Source: UBA6244 sp965140775 (GTDB lineage: Bacteria > Bacteroidota > Bacteroidia > Bacteroidales > F082). Taken from it: a stretch of DNA of 64,000 bases. Below are positions 1 to 8,259 of this stretch, one piece after another; the stretch's first letter is position 1; each line of letters begins with the position of its first letter. A model generated the notes under the pieces. That model had not been told where the DNA came from. It ran no database searches and saw only the letters and a list, made by a program, of their open reading frames with translations. The stretch spans positions 744,001 to 808,000 of the forward strand of contig OZ223471.1 of NCBI GenBank assembly GCA_965140775.1, given 5' to 3'. Made by a program: the position numbers and the translations under genes.

Positions 1-2
1 TT

Positions 3-74
3 TTGCCGGAGTATCCGATCGACTTTATTGATAATTTCAAGCAGGTTGATATACCGAAAGTTCTGACTTTTTGA
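3..74 (+). CDS. 3' end of an unidentified protein (partial)
   Basis: An open frame enters from the left edge and ends at a TGA at 72-74. The 23 visible residues end in QVDIPKVLTF and have ordinary protein composition; the other two frames are less protein-like or stop early. Too little remains to name a family. Coding is inferred only from the open frame and position, so this could be chance. Confidence 0.4.
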   Translation: MPEYPIDFIDNFKQVDIPKVLTF

Positions 75-229
75 CATCTACATCTGGATTAATTCCCACA
101 AATGTAAGGTGTTTTCATGAATTCAAAAATGGCCGGCCACATATTGTCATCATTTTTTTGGGGAAACCCCACCCCAATGGATATACTAAATTGTGTATTT
201 TTATGCCTTATTGCCGTGAATCCCGGGTC

Positions 230-1165
230 ATGAAAAAACGTTATGCCATTTTTGTTTTCCTGTTGTGGGGCTTGGTTTCCGAAGGACAGGACACCCTGCG
301 CTATCATGCTTTTGGCCTGCGTCACGACAACGACATTAATTTTTTTACCGATTGTTATTTTACTTCCGGAGTGGAACTTAAATGGTATTGGCCGCAGTTG
401 ATTAAGTCGCCACTGAAATATATAATGCTGCCCACTGCCAAAGATGCCGTCACCGTTTATGGCATCACCCTCACACATCACATGTACACCCCCAAACAAA
501 TTTTCACACCCAATCTGGTTCCGTTCGATCACCCTTACGCTGCCTATATACTTGCGGGACAAATTCAGGAATCGTATCAACCGGATAAAAAACTCAAGAC
601 CACCTCCTGGTTTCAAATGGGGGTGATAGGTCCGGCGGCAGGTGGAGAAGCCATTCAAACCACCCTTCATCGCAACATTTCCATTGCCGACCCCGCCGAA
701 GGATGGGACAACCAAATACAAAACGATATCTGTGTGCAATACACTGCCGGAATTGAGCATGCCTTATGGATGCTGCGACATCTGGAATTGATTTCTAAAA
801 TACAATTTGATTTGGGGATTCCACGAACAGAGGCCATTGTGGGCATCATGATCCGGGCCGGTGAGATGATGCCCTATTTTCGCGGACCGGAAACACTGGG
901 GCTAAAGCATTGGCAGTTTTTTGGTTTCACCGAACTAAATTTGAACCTGGTGAACTACAATGCCGTGTTGCAAGGGGGATTATTCAATCACCATAATGTA
1001 CACGTACTTTACAATGTGAATAGGTATTTTTGGCATTTCAGGTATGGAGCCACGGTGGTTCACAAAAAATTCAGCATTCGCTATGGAGTGGATGTTAACT
1101 CACCCACCTTTGCCACCGGCAGATGGCATCATTGGTCGGAACTGACCTTGGTACTGGCTTACTAA
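230..1165 (+). CDS. LpxR-family lipid A 3'-O-deacylase (DUF2219)
   Basis: Predicted outer-membrane beta-barrel enzyme that removes the 3'-acyloxyacyl chain of lipid A. The ATG at 230 gives 311 residues with an N-terminal hydrophobic signal (about 1-20). The frame is open further upstream, but that stretch does not look like protein. Family landmarks are HDND at 32-35 (the Asn/Asp pair of the LpxR active site), YFTSG at 43-47, GPAAGGE at 134-140, H147 (the catalytic His position) and GWDNQ at 158-162. The protein ends in a hydrophobic strand (LTLVLAY), as outer-membrane barrels do. It stands alone, with no lipid A genes beside it. Function follows from motif matches; activity is inferred. Confidence 0.8.
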   Translation: MKKRYAIFVFLLWGLVSEGQDTLRYHAFGLRHDNDINFFTDCYFTSGVELKWYWPQLIKSPLKYIMLPTAKDAVTVYGITLTHHMYTPKQIFTPNLVPFDHPYAAYILAGQIQESYQPDKKLKTTSWFQMGVIGPAAGGEAIQTTLHRNISIADPAEGWDNQIQNDICVQYTAGIEHALWMLRHLELISKIQFDLGIPRTEAIVGIMIRAGEMMPYFRGPETLGLKHWQFFGFTELNLNLVNYNAVLQGGLFNHHNVHVLYNVNRYFWHFRYGATVVHKKFSIRYGVDVNSPTFATGRWHHWSELTLVLAY

Positions 1166-1303
1166 CTATAAATGCCGTTTTTCTAATACATGTACTTCGA
1201 TATTCGGGGTTCGGGGTTCTGCTGATTTTCTGATTAATAGCATAAACTAATGTTGGGTGCTACATAGAAAATCCTCGGCTGAATACAACACAAATACGGG
1301 GCA

Positions 1304-1317
1304 CAAGCGGACGCTTG
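1304..1317. repeat. Palindromic repeat CAAGCG-GA-CGCTTG, copy 1
   Basis: Perfect 6-bp inverted repeat around GA. It is embedded in a longer unit (GGCACAAGCGGACGCTTG then CKCCAGG) repeated 67 bases downstream at 1371-1384. It shares its core with the larger palindromes at 21100 and 34089. Confidence 0.8.
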
Positions 1318-1370
1318 CGCCAGGTTGGGGAAGGAAACATAGCACATCCAGCGTCGGGAGTTGATAGGCA

Positions 1371-1384
1371 CAAGCGGACGCTTG
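1371..1384. repeat. Palindromic repeat CAAGCG-GA-CGCTTG, copy 2
   Basis: Second copy of the unit at 1304. The flanking bases are also conserved (GGCA before, CTCCAGG after), so this is a true repeat rather than a chance palindrome. Confidence 0.8.
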
Positions 1385-1579
1385 CTCCAGGATGGGGTTA
1401 TGACTGTTTTACTTAAAAAATATTCTATTACAAGTTTATAACAACTTGTTAATCAACCCTCCCTAACAGAAACAAGGCAAAACAACCCCTTTGTTTATAA
1501 TCATTTTATATTATAAGAAACGAAGGCAGAACGGCCACAATTTCTTAATTTCGCCTCGTTCGACAGAAAAAAGTACGTC

Positions 1580-2236
1580 ATGATCAGAGTAGCCTTGGTT
1601 GATGAACATCCGGTGGTAGGTGATGCCATTGAGAGCCTGTTGGCCGGTGCGGACGATATCGAGGTAACTTACACGGCGACTTCCATGGTGGAAATGATTC
1701 GTAAAAACAGCGAAGAACAAGTGCATGTGGCTTTGCTGGTTTACTACAATCCGGACGTGAAAGATGCCGAGGATGTGAAATTTCTCACCCATCGTTTTCC
1801 CAAGATTAAAGTGCTGATCCTTTCCATGTACAATGATGAAACTTTTATTCTGAAAATGATTAAGGCCGGTGCCAAGGGCCATCTGGCACGCGATACCAAC
1901 CGGTCGGAGATGCTGGAGGCCATCTACACGCTCAGGAACGGCTTTGAATTTTACGCCAAAACAATCACCAACATACTGCTTGCCAGCTATTTGAGCGACA
2001 AAGACATCGACAATACAGAAAAAGAAAACCGACAAAAAGACCTGTCGGCCCGCGAAATGGAAGTGTTGAAACTCTTTGCCGAAGGCATGTCGAATCGCTG
2101 CATCGCCGAAAAATTATTTCTCAGCGTGCGCACCGTAGAAACCCACAAAAACAACATCATGAAGAAAATCAACCTGAAAACCACGGTTGACCTGGTGAAG
2201 TTCGCCATTAAAAATAATATTATTGAGTTGGATTAG
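1580..2236 (+). CDS. LuxR/NarL-type response regulator with degenerate receiver
   Basis: Predicted DNA-binding regulator of 218 residues: receiver domain about 1-120, LuxR-type helix-turn-helix about 152-215 (LSAREMEVLKLFAEG and the recognition helix SVRTVETHKNN). The acidic pair D8/E9 is present and S83 lies at the conserved Ser/Thr position. The phosphoacceptor after strand 3 (LLDxxMP in relatives) reads LLVYYNP, placing Val at position 54 instead of Asp. The conserved Lys is Arg (HLARD). Phosphorylation-independent action is therefore likely. No histidine kinase gene is adjacent. The stop codon runs directly into a 7-bp tandem repeat. Confidence 0.9.
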   Translation: MIRVALVDEHPVVGDAIESLLAGADDIEVTYTATSMVEMIRKNSEEQVHVALLVYYNPDVKDAEDVKFLTHRFPKIKVLILSMYNDETFILKMIKAGAKGHLARDTNRSEMLEAIYTLRNGFEFYAKTITNILLASYLSDKDIDNTEKENRQKDLSAREMEVLKLFAEGMSNRCIAEKLFLSVRTVETHKNNIMKKINLKTTVDLVKFAIKNNIIELD

Positions 2237-2347
2237 GGAGTTGGGAGACGGGAGTGGGAAGACGGAAGTGGGAAGACGGGAGTTGGGAGACGGGAGTTGG
2301 GAGACGGGAGTCGGGAGTGGGAAGACGGGAGTCGGGAGTGGGAAGAC
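2236..2347. repeat. Tandem 7-bp repeat (GGGAGNN), 16 units
   Basis: Sixteen consecutive 7-base units without a length change, of the types GGGAGTT, GGGAGAC, GGGAGTG, GGAAGAC and GGAAGTG. The array begins on the last base of the regulator's stop codon. Related GGAAGAC arrays lie at 61851-61929. The reverse strand is open and would read as a Pro/Leu/Ser/Thr-rich string, which I treat as non-coding. Confidence 0.9.
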
Positions 2348-2357
2348 CCTCTTACAT

Positions 2358-2412
2358 TTGAACCCTTGAACGCTTGAACCCTTGAACGCTTGAACCCTTG
2401 AACCCTTGATCC
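2358..2412. repeat. Tandem 8-bp repeat (TTGAACCC/TTGAACGC)
   Basis: About seven 8-base units, TTGAACCC alternating with TTGAACGC, ending in TTGATCC. The same 8-bp family occurs on the other strand at 32284-32300 and 33979-34020, and as TTGATCCA at the right edge of the window. Confidence 0.9.
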
Positions 2413-2421
2413 TCCTAACCC

Positions 2422-3411
2422 CTATACTAATTCCCTCCAAATCAGATCCTTCAGCTCCATGAGTTTGCTGTTGGTAACAGAAGAAATAAAAATATGCGGG
2501 ATGTTTCGGGGCAAGGTGGGTGTAATTTCTTTGATAAGTTCCTCGTCGAGCATATCGGATTTGGAGATGGCCAGAATGCGCTTTTTGTCGAGCAGTTCGG
2601 GATTGAATTGTCCCAATTCGTTAAGCAGTATCCGGTATTCCGCAGCAATGTCGTCGGCATCTGCCGGTACCAAAAACAAGAGAATTGAATTTCGTTCGAT
2701 ATGTCTTAAAAACCTTAATCCAAGACCCTTTCCTTCGTGTGCACCCTCAATGATGCCCGGAATGTCGGCCATGACAAACGATTGGCTGTCGCGGTAAGCA
2801 ACCATACCCAGGTTGGGCACCAGAGTAGTAAAGGGATAGTCGGCTATTTCGGGTTTGGCCGCCGACAACACCGACAAAAGGGTTGATTTTCCGGCATTTG
2901 GAAACCCCACCAATCCTACATCAGCCAGAATTTTCAGCTCAAACACGATGGCTGCCTCCTTACCTTCTTCACCCGGCTGTGCATATTTGGGCGCCTGATT
3001 GGTAGCCGTTTTAAAATGCTCGTTTCCCTGACCTCCCCGGCCACCTTTTAAAAGCACCACCCGCTGTCCATCTTCAATAATTTCACCCAACATCTCACCG
3101 GTTTCGTTGTTGCGGGCGATGGTGCCCAAAGGAACCTGTATGAGCACATCGGGCGCACTGGCTCCGGTACGTTGTTGCGCGGCTCCATGGCCACCATGTT
3201 CGGCACGCAGATGTCGCGTATAACGCAAATGCAGCAACGTCCACATCTGGGCATTGCCCACCATAACGATGTCGCCTCCATTTCCACCATCACCCCCATC
3301 GGGACCTCCGTTGGGGATATACTTTTCGCGTCTGAAATGCACCGAACCGGCACCTCCATCACCTGAGCGACAAAAAATACGTACGTAATCGACAAAATTA
3401 GATGTGGCCAT
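2422..3411 (-). CDS. obg: GTPase Obg
   Basis: Ribosome-associated GTPase of the OBG family, involved in 50S maturation and growth control. It has 329 residues. The glycine-rich Obg fold spans about 1-160 (SGDGGAGSVHFRREK, GGDGGNGGD, KGGRGGQGN). The G domain follows with G1 GFPNAGKS at 169-176, G3 DIPG at 216-219 and G4 as SKSD, where the usual Asn is Ser. There is no long C-terminal OCT extension, so the protein is a short two-domain Obg. The start is an ATG followed by the typical N-terminus. It converges with the response regulator across the tandem repeats. Confidence 0.96.
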   Translation of the reverse strand: MATSNFVDYVRIFCRSGDGGAGSVHFRREKYIPNGGPDGGDGGNGGDIVMVGNAQMWTLLHLRYTRHLRAEHGGHGAAQQRTGASAPDVLIQVPLGTIARNNETGEMLGEIIEDGQRVVLLKGGRGGQGNEHFKTATNQAPKYAQPGEEGKEAAIVFELKILADVGLVGFPNAGKSTLLSVLSAAKPEIADYPFTTLVPNLGMVAYRDSQSFVMADIPGIIEGAHEGKGLGLRFLRHIERNSILLFLVPADADDIAAEYRILLNELGQFNPELLDKKRILAISKSDMLDEELIKEITPTLPRNIPHIFISSVTNSKLMELKDLIWRELV

Positions 3412-3567
3412 GACCGTTTTTTTATTGGTTCACCTTATGGAGAAATATGTTGCAAAAGTGTTAAATATACCAATAGGGATAGCATAAAAGTGAAAATAGC
3501 TTACCGAAATTGATATTTCCTTCACCAGATGTGGTTGGTTAATCCTTCAACCGAGGACAAAATAGCT

Positions 3568-3575
3568 TATTTTTG
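3568..3575 (+). promoter_or_regulatory. Candidate -7 promoter element for pdxA
   Basis: TATTTTTG matches the Bacteroidota -7 consensus TAnnTTTG, 37 bases before the chosen ATG of pdxA. No TTG lies 17-23 bases upstream. Its position supports starting pdxA at 3613 rather than at an upstream in-frame codon. Confidence 0.55.
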
Positions 3576-3612
3576 CCTCATAAATCATGTCAGCATATTA
3601 AATAAAGGCACC

Positions 3613-4728
3613 ATGCAAAAAGCTAGTCAATTGGTTGAAAAAGAAAGAAAAATCAGGGTGGGAATTACTCATGGCGACATGAACGGCATCAGCTATGAGG
3701 TGATTATCAAAGCGTTGGAAGACAACCGCATACTCGACCTGTTCACACCTGTTGTTTACGGTTTGACCAGGGTACTTTCGTACAACCGCAAAAACCTGAA
3801 CGCAGGTGATTTCAACTACAATACGGTGCGCGATGCCTCCTTTTCCAAAAGCAACAAGGTTAATCTGGTTAACCTCAACGACAGTGAAATAAAAATCGAC
3901 TTTGGTAAATCGTCGAAAATATCCGGAGAACTGGCACATGAGGCCCTGAAGCATGCGGTAAGCGACTTAAAATCGAACAAGATAAATGTGGTAGTTACGG
4001 CACCCATTACCAAAGAAAACACCACCTCCGAGGCGTTTGCCTTCCCGGGACATACCGAATTTTTTGCCAGCGAATTCCAATCAAACAATTACCTGATGCT
4101 CATGGTGTCGGGAAATCTGCGCATTGGAACCGTAACCGGACATATACCTTTGTCCGCCGTGCAGGCACAACTCAATCAGGAATTGATTGCTTCCAAAATC
4201 AACGTGTTGCACGATTCCCTGGTACGCGATTTTGGTATTTCAAAACCGAAAATTGCCTTGCTGGGTCTCAATCCTCACGCAGGCGAAAATGGCACCATCG
4301 GCACCGAAGAAGAGCAAATTATCCGTCCGGCCATCGTGGAAGCCAAAAAAAACGGGAAGTTGGTTTTTGGTCCTTTTCCGGCTGATGGATTTTTTGCCGG
4401 CGACTATCTCAAATACGATGGTATTCTGGCCATGTATCACGATCAGGGATTGATTCCGTTCAAAACTTTGGCTTTCGAAAATGGGGTGAACTTTACCGCC
4501 GGGTTGCCCATTGTGCGCACCTCGCCCGCTCATGGTTCGGCTTACGATATTGCAGGAAAGGGTATTGCTTCCGGAGAACCCATGCGCCATGCCATATATT
4601 TGGCCGTGGACATTTTCAACAACCGTCAACGCTATGATGACATCACTGCCAATCCGCTGGGCTTTGGATTGTTGCGCGACAATGGCAGAAATAAGGACGA
4701 CGACGAAATCGCCCATCTGCAAGACTAA
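3613..4728 (+). CDS. pdxA: 4-hydroxythreonine-4-phosphate dehydrogenase PdxA
   Basis: NAD-dependent oxidation of 4-phosphohydroxy-L-threonine in the DXP-dependent route to pyridoxal phosphate. The protein has 371 residues. Visible family landmarks are the N-terminal HGDMNGI (GDPaGIG in enterobacterial PdxA), the metal-ligand region FPGHTEFFA, LNPHAGENG, and MYHDQGLIPFK near the C-terminus. The ATG at 3613 follows an A-rich leader; an upstream in-frame extension exists but overlaps the promoter. The next gene, murF-alr, begins 51 bases downstream. Its alanine racemase half uses PLP, which may explain the pairing. Confidence 0.94.
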   Translation: MQKASQLVEKERKIRVGITHGDMNGISYEVIIKALEDNRILDLFTPVVYGLTRVLSYNRKNLNAGDFNYNTVRDASFSKSNKVNLVNLNDSEIKIDFGKSSKISGELAHEALKHAVSDLKSNKINVVVTAPITKENTTSEAFAFPGHTEFFASEFQSNNYLMLMVSGNLRIGTVTGHIPLSAVQAQLNQELIASKINVLHDSLVRDFGISKPKIALLGLNPHAGENGTIGTEEEQIIRPAIVEAKKNGKLVFGPFPADGFFAGDYLKYDGILAMYHDQGLIPFKTLAFENGVNFTAGLPIVRTSPAHGSAYDIAGKGIASGEPMRHAIYLAVDIFNNRQRYDDITANPLGFGLLRDNGRNKDDDEIAHLQD

Positions 4729-4779
4729 TTTCGGTAGAATTGCCGGATATTTTTCGGCAACCACTTATCTTAACTCCCT

Positions 4780-7269
4780 ATGAGCATGTTACATAAACAA
4801 TATAACGGAGCTCAACTTGCCTCCATCATGCAGGCGCAACTGATTAGCGCCAAACCCGAAAATATTTGGGTAAACGACATCCTCATCGACAGTCGCCGTT
4901 TGATTTCACCCACAGGGGCCTTGTTTTTTGCCCTGGCCAGCAAACGCAACAACGGACATCATTATATAGGCAGTTTGTATAAGAAAGGGGTCAGGTTTTT
5001 TGTTGTGAGCCAACTGAGCAACGAAACCGAACTTTATCCTGAGGCCTCGTTTTTTGTGGTTTCATCGCCCTTGCAGGCACTTCAACGACTGGCTACCGAA
5101 CATCGCAGAAACTTCTCCATACCTGTAATCGGCATCACCGGAAGCAACGGCAAAACCATCATCAAAGAGTGGCTGTATCAGTTGATGCAATCGGACAAAA
5201 ACATCGTGCGAAGCCCAAAAAGTTACAACTCGCAAATCGGCGTGCCCTTGTCCGTTTGGCAAATGAACGAATTTCATGAGCTGGCACTGTTTGAAGCGGG
5301 CATCTCGGAACTGGAAGAAATGCAAAAACTGCAACCCATCATCCAACCAACCATCGGTATCTTTACCAATATCGGTCAGGCTCACGACGAAAACTTTATC
5401 AATCACGCACAAAAAGCCGGCGAAAAACTCAACCTTTTCACGAAAGTGGACACCCTGATATACAGCACCGACCACAAAGAAATACACAGCGCCGTCATAC
5501 GGTCGGGTATTCTCAGCAATATCCAAACCTTTTGCTGGGGCAAAGAAGATAGCTGCAACCTCCAAATACGCGAAATAGAAAAACAAGATAACACCACGTT
5601 GATATCGGGTGATTTCAAGGAGGCAAACATACGCATCCACATCCCGTTTACTGACGATGCTTCCATCGAAAATGCCATCCACTGCTGGGCTGCCATGCTG
5701 CTGATGGGCTACGACAACGATACGATCAACCAACGAATGCAACGACTGGCACCCATCGCCATGCGTTTGGAATTGAAGGAGGGCATCAACAATTGCACCA
5801 TCATCAACGATGCCTATAATTCGGATTACAATTCACTGGTTATTGCCCTCGACTTTTTGAATCAGCAAAATCAACATAAAAAGAAAACCGTGATCCTCTC
5901 CGACATCCTGCAAAGCGGATTAAGCGAAGTGGATTTGTATGCCAATGTGGCCAACCTGCTGAAAGAGAAAAACATCGACCAACTTATCGGAATCGGCAAG
6001 TCTATCAGTCGCCAGTCGGAAAAATTCGGCGCCAACAGCTTGTTTTTCGACAGTACAGAAGATTTCATGCGCAATTTCTCCTTTGCGGGATTGTCGGGGC
6101 AAACCATCCTGCTGAAAGGTGCCCGCGTGTTTGAATTTGAACAATTGAGCCGGATTTTGCAACAGAAAGCCCACGAAACTGTGCTCGAAATCAACCTCAA
6201 CGGATTGATTAACAACCTGAATAAATTCAGGGCGGTACTTCGTCCCGGAACCCGTGTAATGGCCATGGTAAAAGCCTTTTCGTACGGAGGAGGCAGCTTT
6301 GAAATTGCCAACGTGCTTCAATACCATCAGGTGGACTACCTGGCTGTGGCCTACGCCGACGAAGGTGTAGAATTGCGTAAAGCCGGCATCGAATTGCCCA
6401 TCATGGTGATGAGTCCTGAGGAACACGCCATGGACACCATGATCAGGCACCAACTGGAACCGGAAATATTTAGTTTCAGAACATTGGAGTTGTTAGATAA
6501 AGCCATCAAACGCAACGCGTTGCCCCAAAACAAACCGGTAAAAATTCATTTGAAAATCGACACCGGCATGAACCGCTTGGGTTTTGGCACCGAAGAAGTT
6601 CCGGAGGTAATCAGGCTGATACAAAGAAATCCCCATCTATATTTACAATCCGTTTTCTCGCATCTGGCGGCCAGCGACAAACCTGAATTTGACGACTTCA
6701 CACACGAACAGATACAGAAACTGCATCAAGTGAAAAACGACCTTCGCGGCAAATTCGATCATGAGGTGTTGTTTCATCTGGCCAATTCCTCGGGTATAGC
6801 ACGTTTTCCGGAGGCACATCTGGACATGGTACGCATGGGTATCGGCATGTATGGTATTGGCGAACCATCGTTGCAACTGGAACCCGCCATCCGGTTGAAA
6901 TCGGTTTTGGTGCAGATACGTCAGGTAAAGCAGGGCGAAAGTGTGGGGTACAACAGGCGTTGGGTAGCGCGGGCAGATACTCCTGTGGGTGTGGTGAGCA
7001 TTGGTTATGCAGATGGACTCCTGCGCGCCTTGGGAAATGAAGTGTCGGGACTATACATCCATGGAAAAGTGGCTCCCATCATTGGGGATGTGTGCATGGA
7101 CATGTGCATGGTGGACCTCACCGGAATCGATGCCATTGAAAACGATGAGGTGGTAGTTTTCGACAAAAACCATCCCGTTGAAGAGATGGCCAAAAAAGCG
7201 CAAACCATTCCTTACGAAATACTTAGCCGCATTTCACGCAGAGTAAAAAGAATTTATTACCACGAATAA
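4780..7269 (+). CDS. murF: Bifunctional MurF ligase / alanine racemase
   Basis: One 829-residue polypeptide combining two peptidoglycan steps. The N-terminal half (about 1-455) is MurF, which adds D-Ala-D-Ala to UDP-MurNAc-tripeptide; its ATP-binding loop GITGSNGKT is at 118-126. The C-terminal half (about 465-829) is a fold-type III alanine racemase; the PLP lysine lies in MVKAFSYGGG (about residue 498), with SVGYNRRW and the C-terminal barrel further on. This fusion is known in Bacteroidota. The halves make and use D-Ala in adjacent reactions. A strong hairpin terminator follows at once. Confidence 0.96.
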   Translation: MSMLHKQYNGAQLASIMQAQLISAKPENIWVNDILIDSRRLISPTGALFFALASKRNNGHHYIGSLYKKGVRFFVVSQLSNETELYPEASFFVVSSPLQALQRLATEHRRNFSIPVIGITGSNGKTIIKEWLYQLMQSDKNIVRSPKSYNSQIGVPLSVWQMNEFHELALFEAGISELEEMQKLQPIIQPTIGIFTNIGQAHDENFINHAQKAGEKLNLFTKVDTLIYSTDHKEIHSAVIRSGILSNIQTFCWGKEDSCNLQIREIEKQDNTTLISGDFKEANIRIHIPFTDDASIENAIHCWAAMLLMGYDNDTINQRMQRLAPIAMRLELKEGINNCTIINDAYNSDYNSLVIALDFLNQQNQHKKKTVILSDILQSGLSEVDLYANVANLLKEKNIDQLIGIGKSISRQSEKFGANSLFFDSTEDFMRNFSFAGLSGQTILLKGARVFEFEQLSRILQQKAHETVLEINLNGLINNLNKFRAVLRPGTRVMAMVKAFSYGGGSFEIANVLQYHQVDYLAVAYADEGVELRKAGIELPIMVMSPEEHAMDTMIRHQLEPEIFSFRTLELLDKAIKRNALPQNKPVKIHLKIDTGMNRLGFGTEEVPEVIRLIQRNPHLYLQSVFSHLAASDKPEFDDFTHEQIQKLHQVKNDLRGKFDHEVLFHLANSSGIARFPEAHLDMVRMGIGMYGIGEPSLQLEPAIRLKSVLVQIRQVKQGESVGYNRRWVARADTPVGVVSIGYADGLLRALGNEVSGLYIHGKVAPIIGDVCMDMCMVDLTGIDAIENDEVVVFDKNHPVEEMAKKAQTIPYEILSRISRRVKRIYYHE

Positions 7270-7305
7270 AAAAATCCGGTTTGCTTTACACAACCCGGAT
7301 TTTTA
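7268..7305. terminator. Bidirectional hairpin terminator
   Basis: The arm AAAAATCCGG before 7280 pairs with CCGGATTTTT at 7295-7304. A-tract and T-tract flanks make it usable from both sides. It lies between the convergent murF-alr gene and the lipoprotein gene ending at 7325. Confidence 0.9.
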
Positions 7306-7324
7306 GATGGAGATTTAAAATAAG

Positions 7325-7867
7325 TTAGAGGGGATTGGCTGTAATAAATGCTCTGATGGTAACACTCATGGTAAAGGTCATGTCGTCCTGATCGGTTTGA
7401 CCTGCCACATCCACTGTAAATACGTTTTTGGCACTCAGGATATTGCTGAGTTTTTCCAACTGTCCGTTTTCGTTGCTGAGGGTAATCACGGCACCTTCTT
7501 CAATTACCTGATCGGTAAATACCCAGGAAGCCGGAGGCAGATTGCCAGAGGTAATGTCCACATCGGCTGACATCACAGCATTGGTGCTCACGCTAAGGAT
7601 GGTAGCTGTGGCTTCGATGATTTCGATGGACTGAATATTATTGGCATAAGTAGCTACGTCGCCATTCGACATGGGGTCGATGGTGGTGGTTGAGGTGAAA
7701 ACACCATTGGTAGCTTTAAGGGTAGAAGGAGTAACCACGATGGGCAGATCGGTGGTATAATCAGCTTCGAAGGTAACATCCAACAGTTCTTTGGTATCGT
7801 TACAACCGGAGAATACCAATCCTGACAATAAGAGCGAGGCAAATAAAAATCGGGCTAAATTTTTCAT
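7325..7867 (-). CDS. Small lipoprotein of unknown function
   Basis: 180 residues with a lipoprotein signal: a charged start (MKNLARF), a hydrophobic stretch, then FSGC with Cys22 as the lipidation site. The mature part is rich in Thr, Ser, Val and acidic residues and looks all-beta. No family is recognised. It is monocistronic, with its own well-formed promoter (7900-7929) and a shared terminator. The codon use and Thr/Ser-rich surface fit a secreted envelope protein. Function unknown. Confidence 0.8.
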   Translation of the reverse strand: MKNLARFLFASLLLSGLVFSGCNDTKELLDVTFEADYTTDLPIVVTPSTLKATNGVFTSTTTIDPMSNGDVATYANNIQSIEIIEATATILSVSTNAVMSADVDITSGNLPPASWVFTDQVIEEGAVITLSNENGQLEKLSNILSAKNVFTVDVAGQTDQDDMTFTMSVTIRAFITANPL

Positions 7868-7899
7868 GATTTTAGAGTTAATGAATAATTGTATTGTTG

Positions 7900-7929
7900 C
7901 AAAAGTAATAAATAACCGTGAAAAGTCAA
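7900..7929 (-). promoter_or_regulatory. Promoter of the 7325-7867 lipoprotein gene
   Basis: On the minus strand, TTG (7929-7927), a 19-base spacer and TACTTTTG (7907-7900) match the Bacteroidota promoter (TTG, 17-23 bases, TAnnTTTG). The start codon lies 32 bases downstream. Confidence 0.75.
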
Positions 7930-8259
7930 TGTTGTATGGAATTATTTCAAATAGGATACTTGAGTACCAATAAATGGAATTACTTGAGTAACCAATACTA
8001 AAACAATATCAACACAGTTAAATGAAAAGGTCTTTGTATTTTTCAATTGGTCAAACTTGCGTCATAATGTCTGGAAAATACTATTTTTGCCAAAATTACC
8101 ATCAACAAAGAATTATATTAGTACGAAAAACCAAATTAAAGATAAAGAATGCAAAACACAGCACATTGGGCTCAATAAATACTTAAAGGCCATTTATTCG
8201 AGGCTAAATCAAAGAATTAAAAATTCTGACATGAAAAAACCATAGAAATTATTGAGTTA
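7930..8259. other. AT-rich leader region before the glycan island
   Basis: No convincing gene. It contains the promoter at 8057-8089 and would leave an untranslated leader of about 165 bases before the acyltransferase. A short open frame (8057-8245) begins at a non-ATG codon and resembles no family. The base composition shifts to high AT here and stays AT-rich through the island. Confidence 0.5.
8057..8089 (+). promoter_or_regulatory. Promoter candidate for the acyltransferase gene
   Basis: TTG (8057-8059), a 22-base spacer and TATTTTTG (8082-8089) match the Bacteroidota consensus. Transcripts would carry a long 5' leader. Confidence 0.6.

Larger units (their letters stand above)
1166..1579. 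other. Intergenic region with two palindromic repeats
   Basis: 414 bases without a convincing gene. It holds two near-identical segments containing CAAGCGGACGCTTG (listed separately). Just before the next gene, TAATTTCG at 1546-1553 is one base from the Bacteroidota -7 consensus TAnnTTTG, so it may be the promoter of the response regulator; no clear TTG lies at the right distance. Confidence 0.5.

Noticed and set aside
2114..2440. Minus-strand Pro/Leu/Ser-rich open frame
   Set aside because: It is only the translation of the 7-bp and 8-bp tandem arrays and overlaps the end of the response regulator.
8057..8245. Small gene before the acyltransferase
   Set aside because: It begins at a non-ATG codon on the promoter itself, is Lys/Asn-rich as expected from AT-rich DNA, and resembles nothing.
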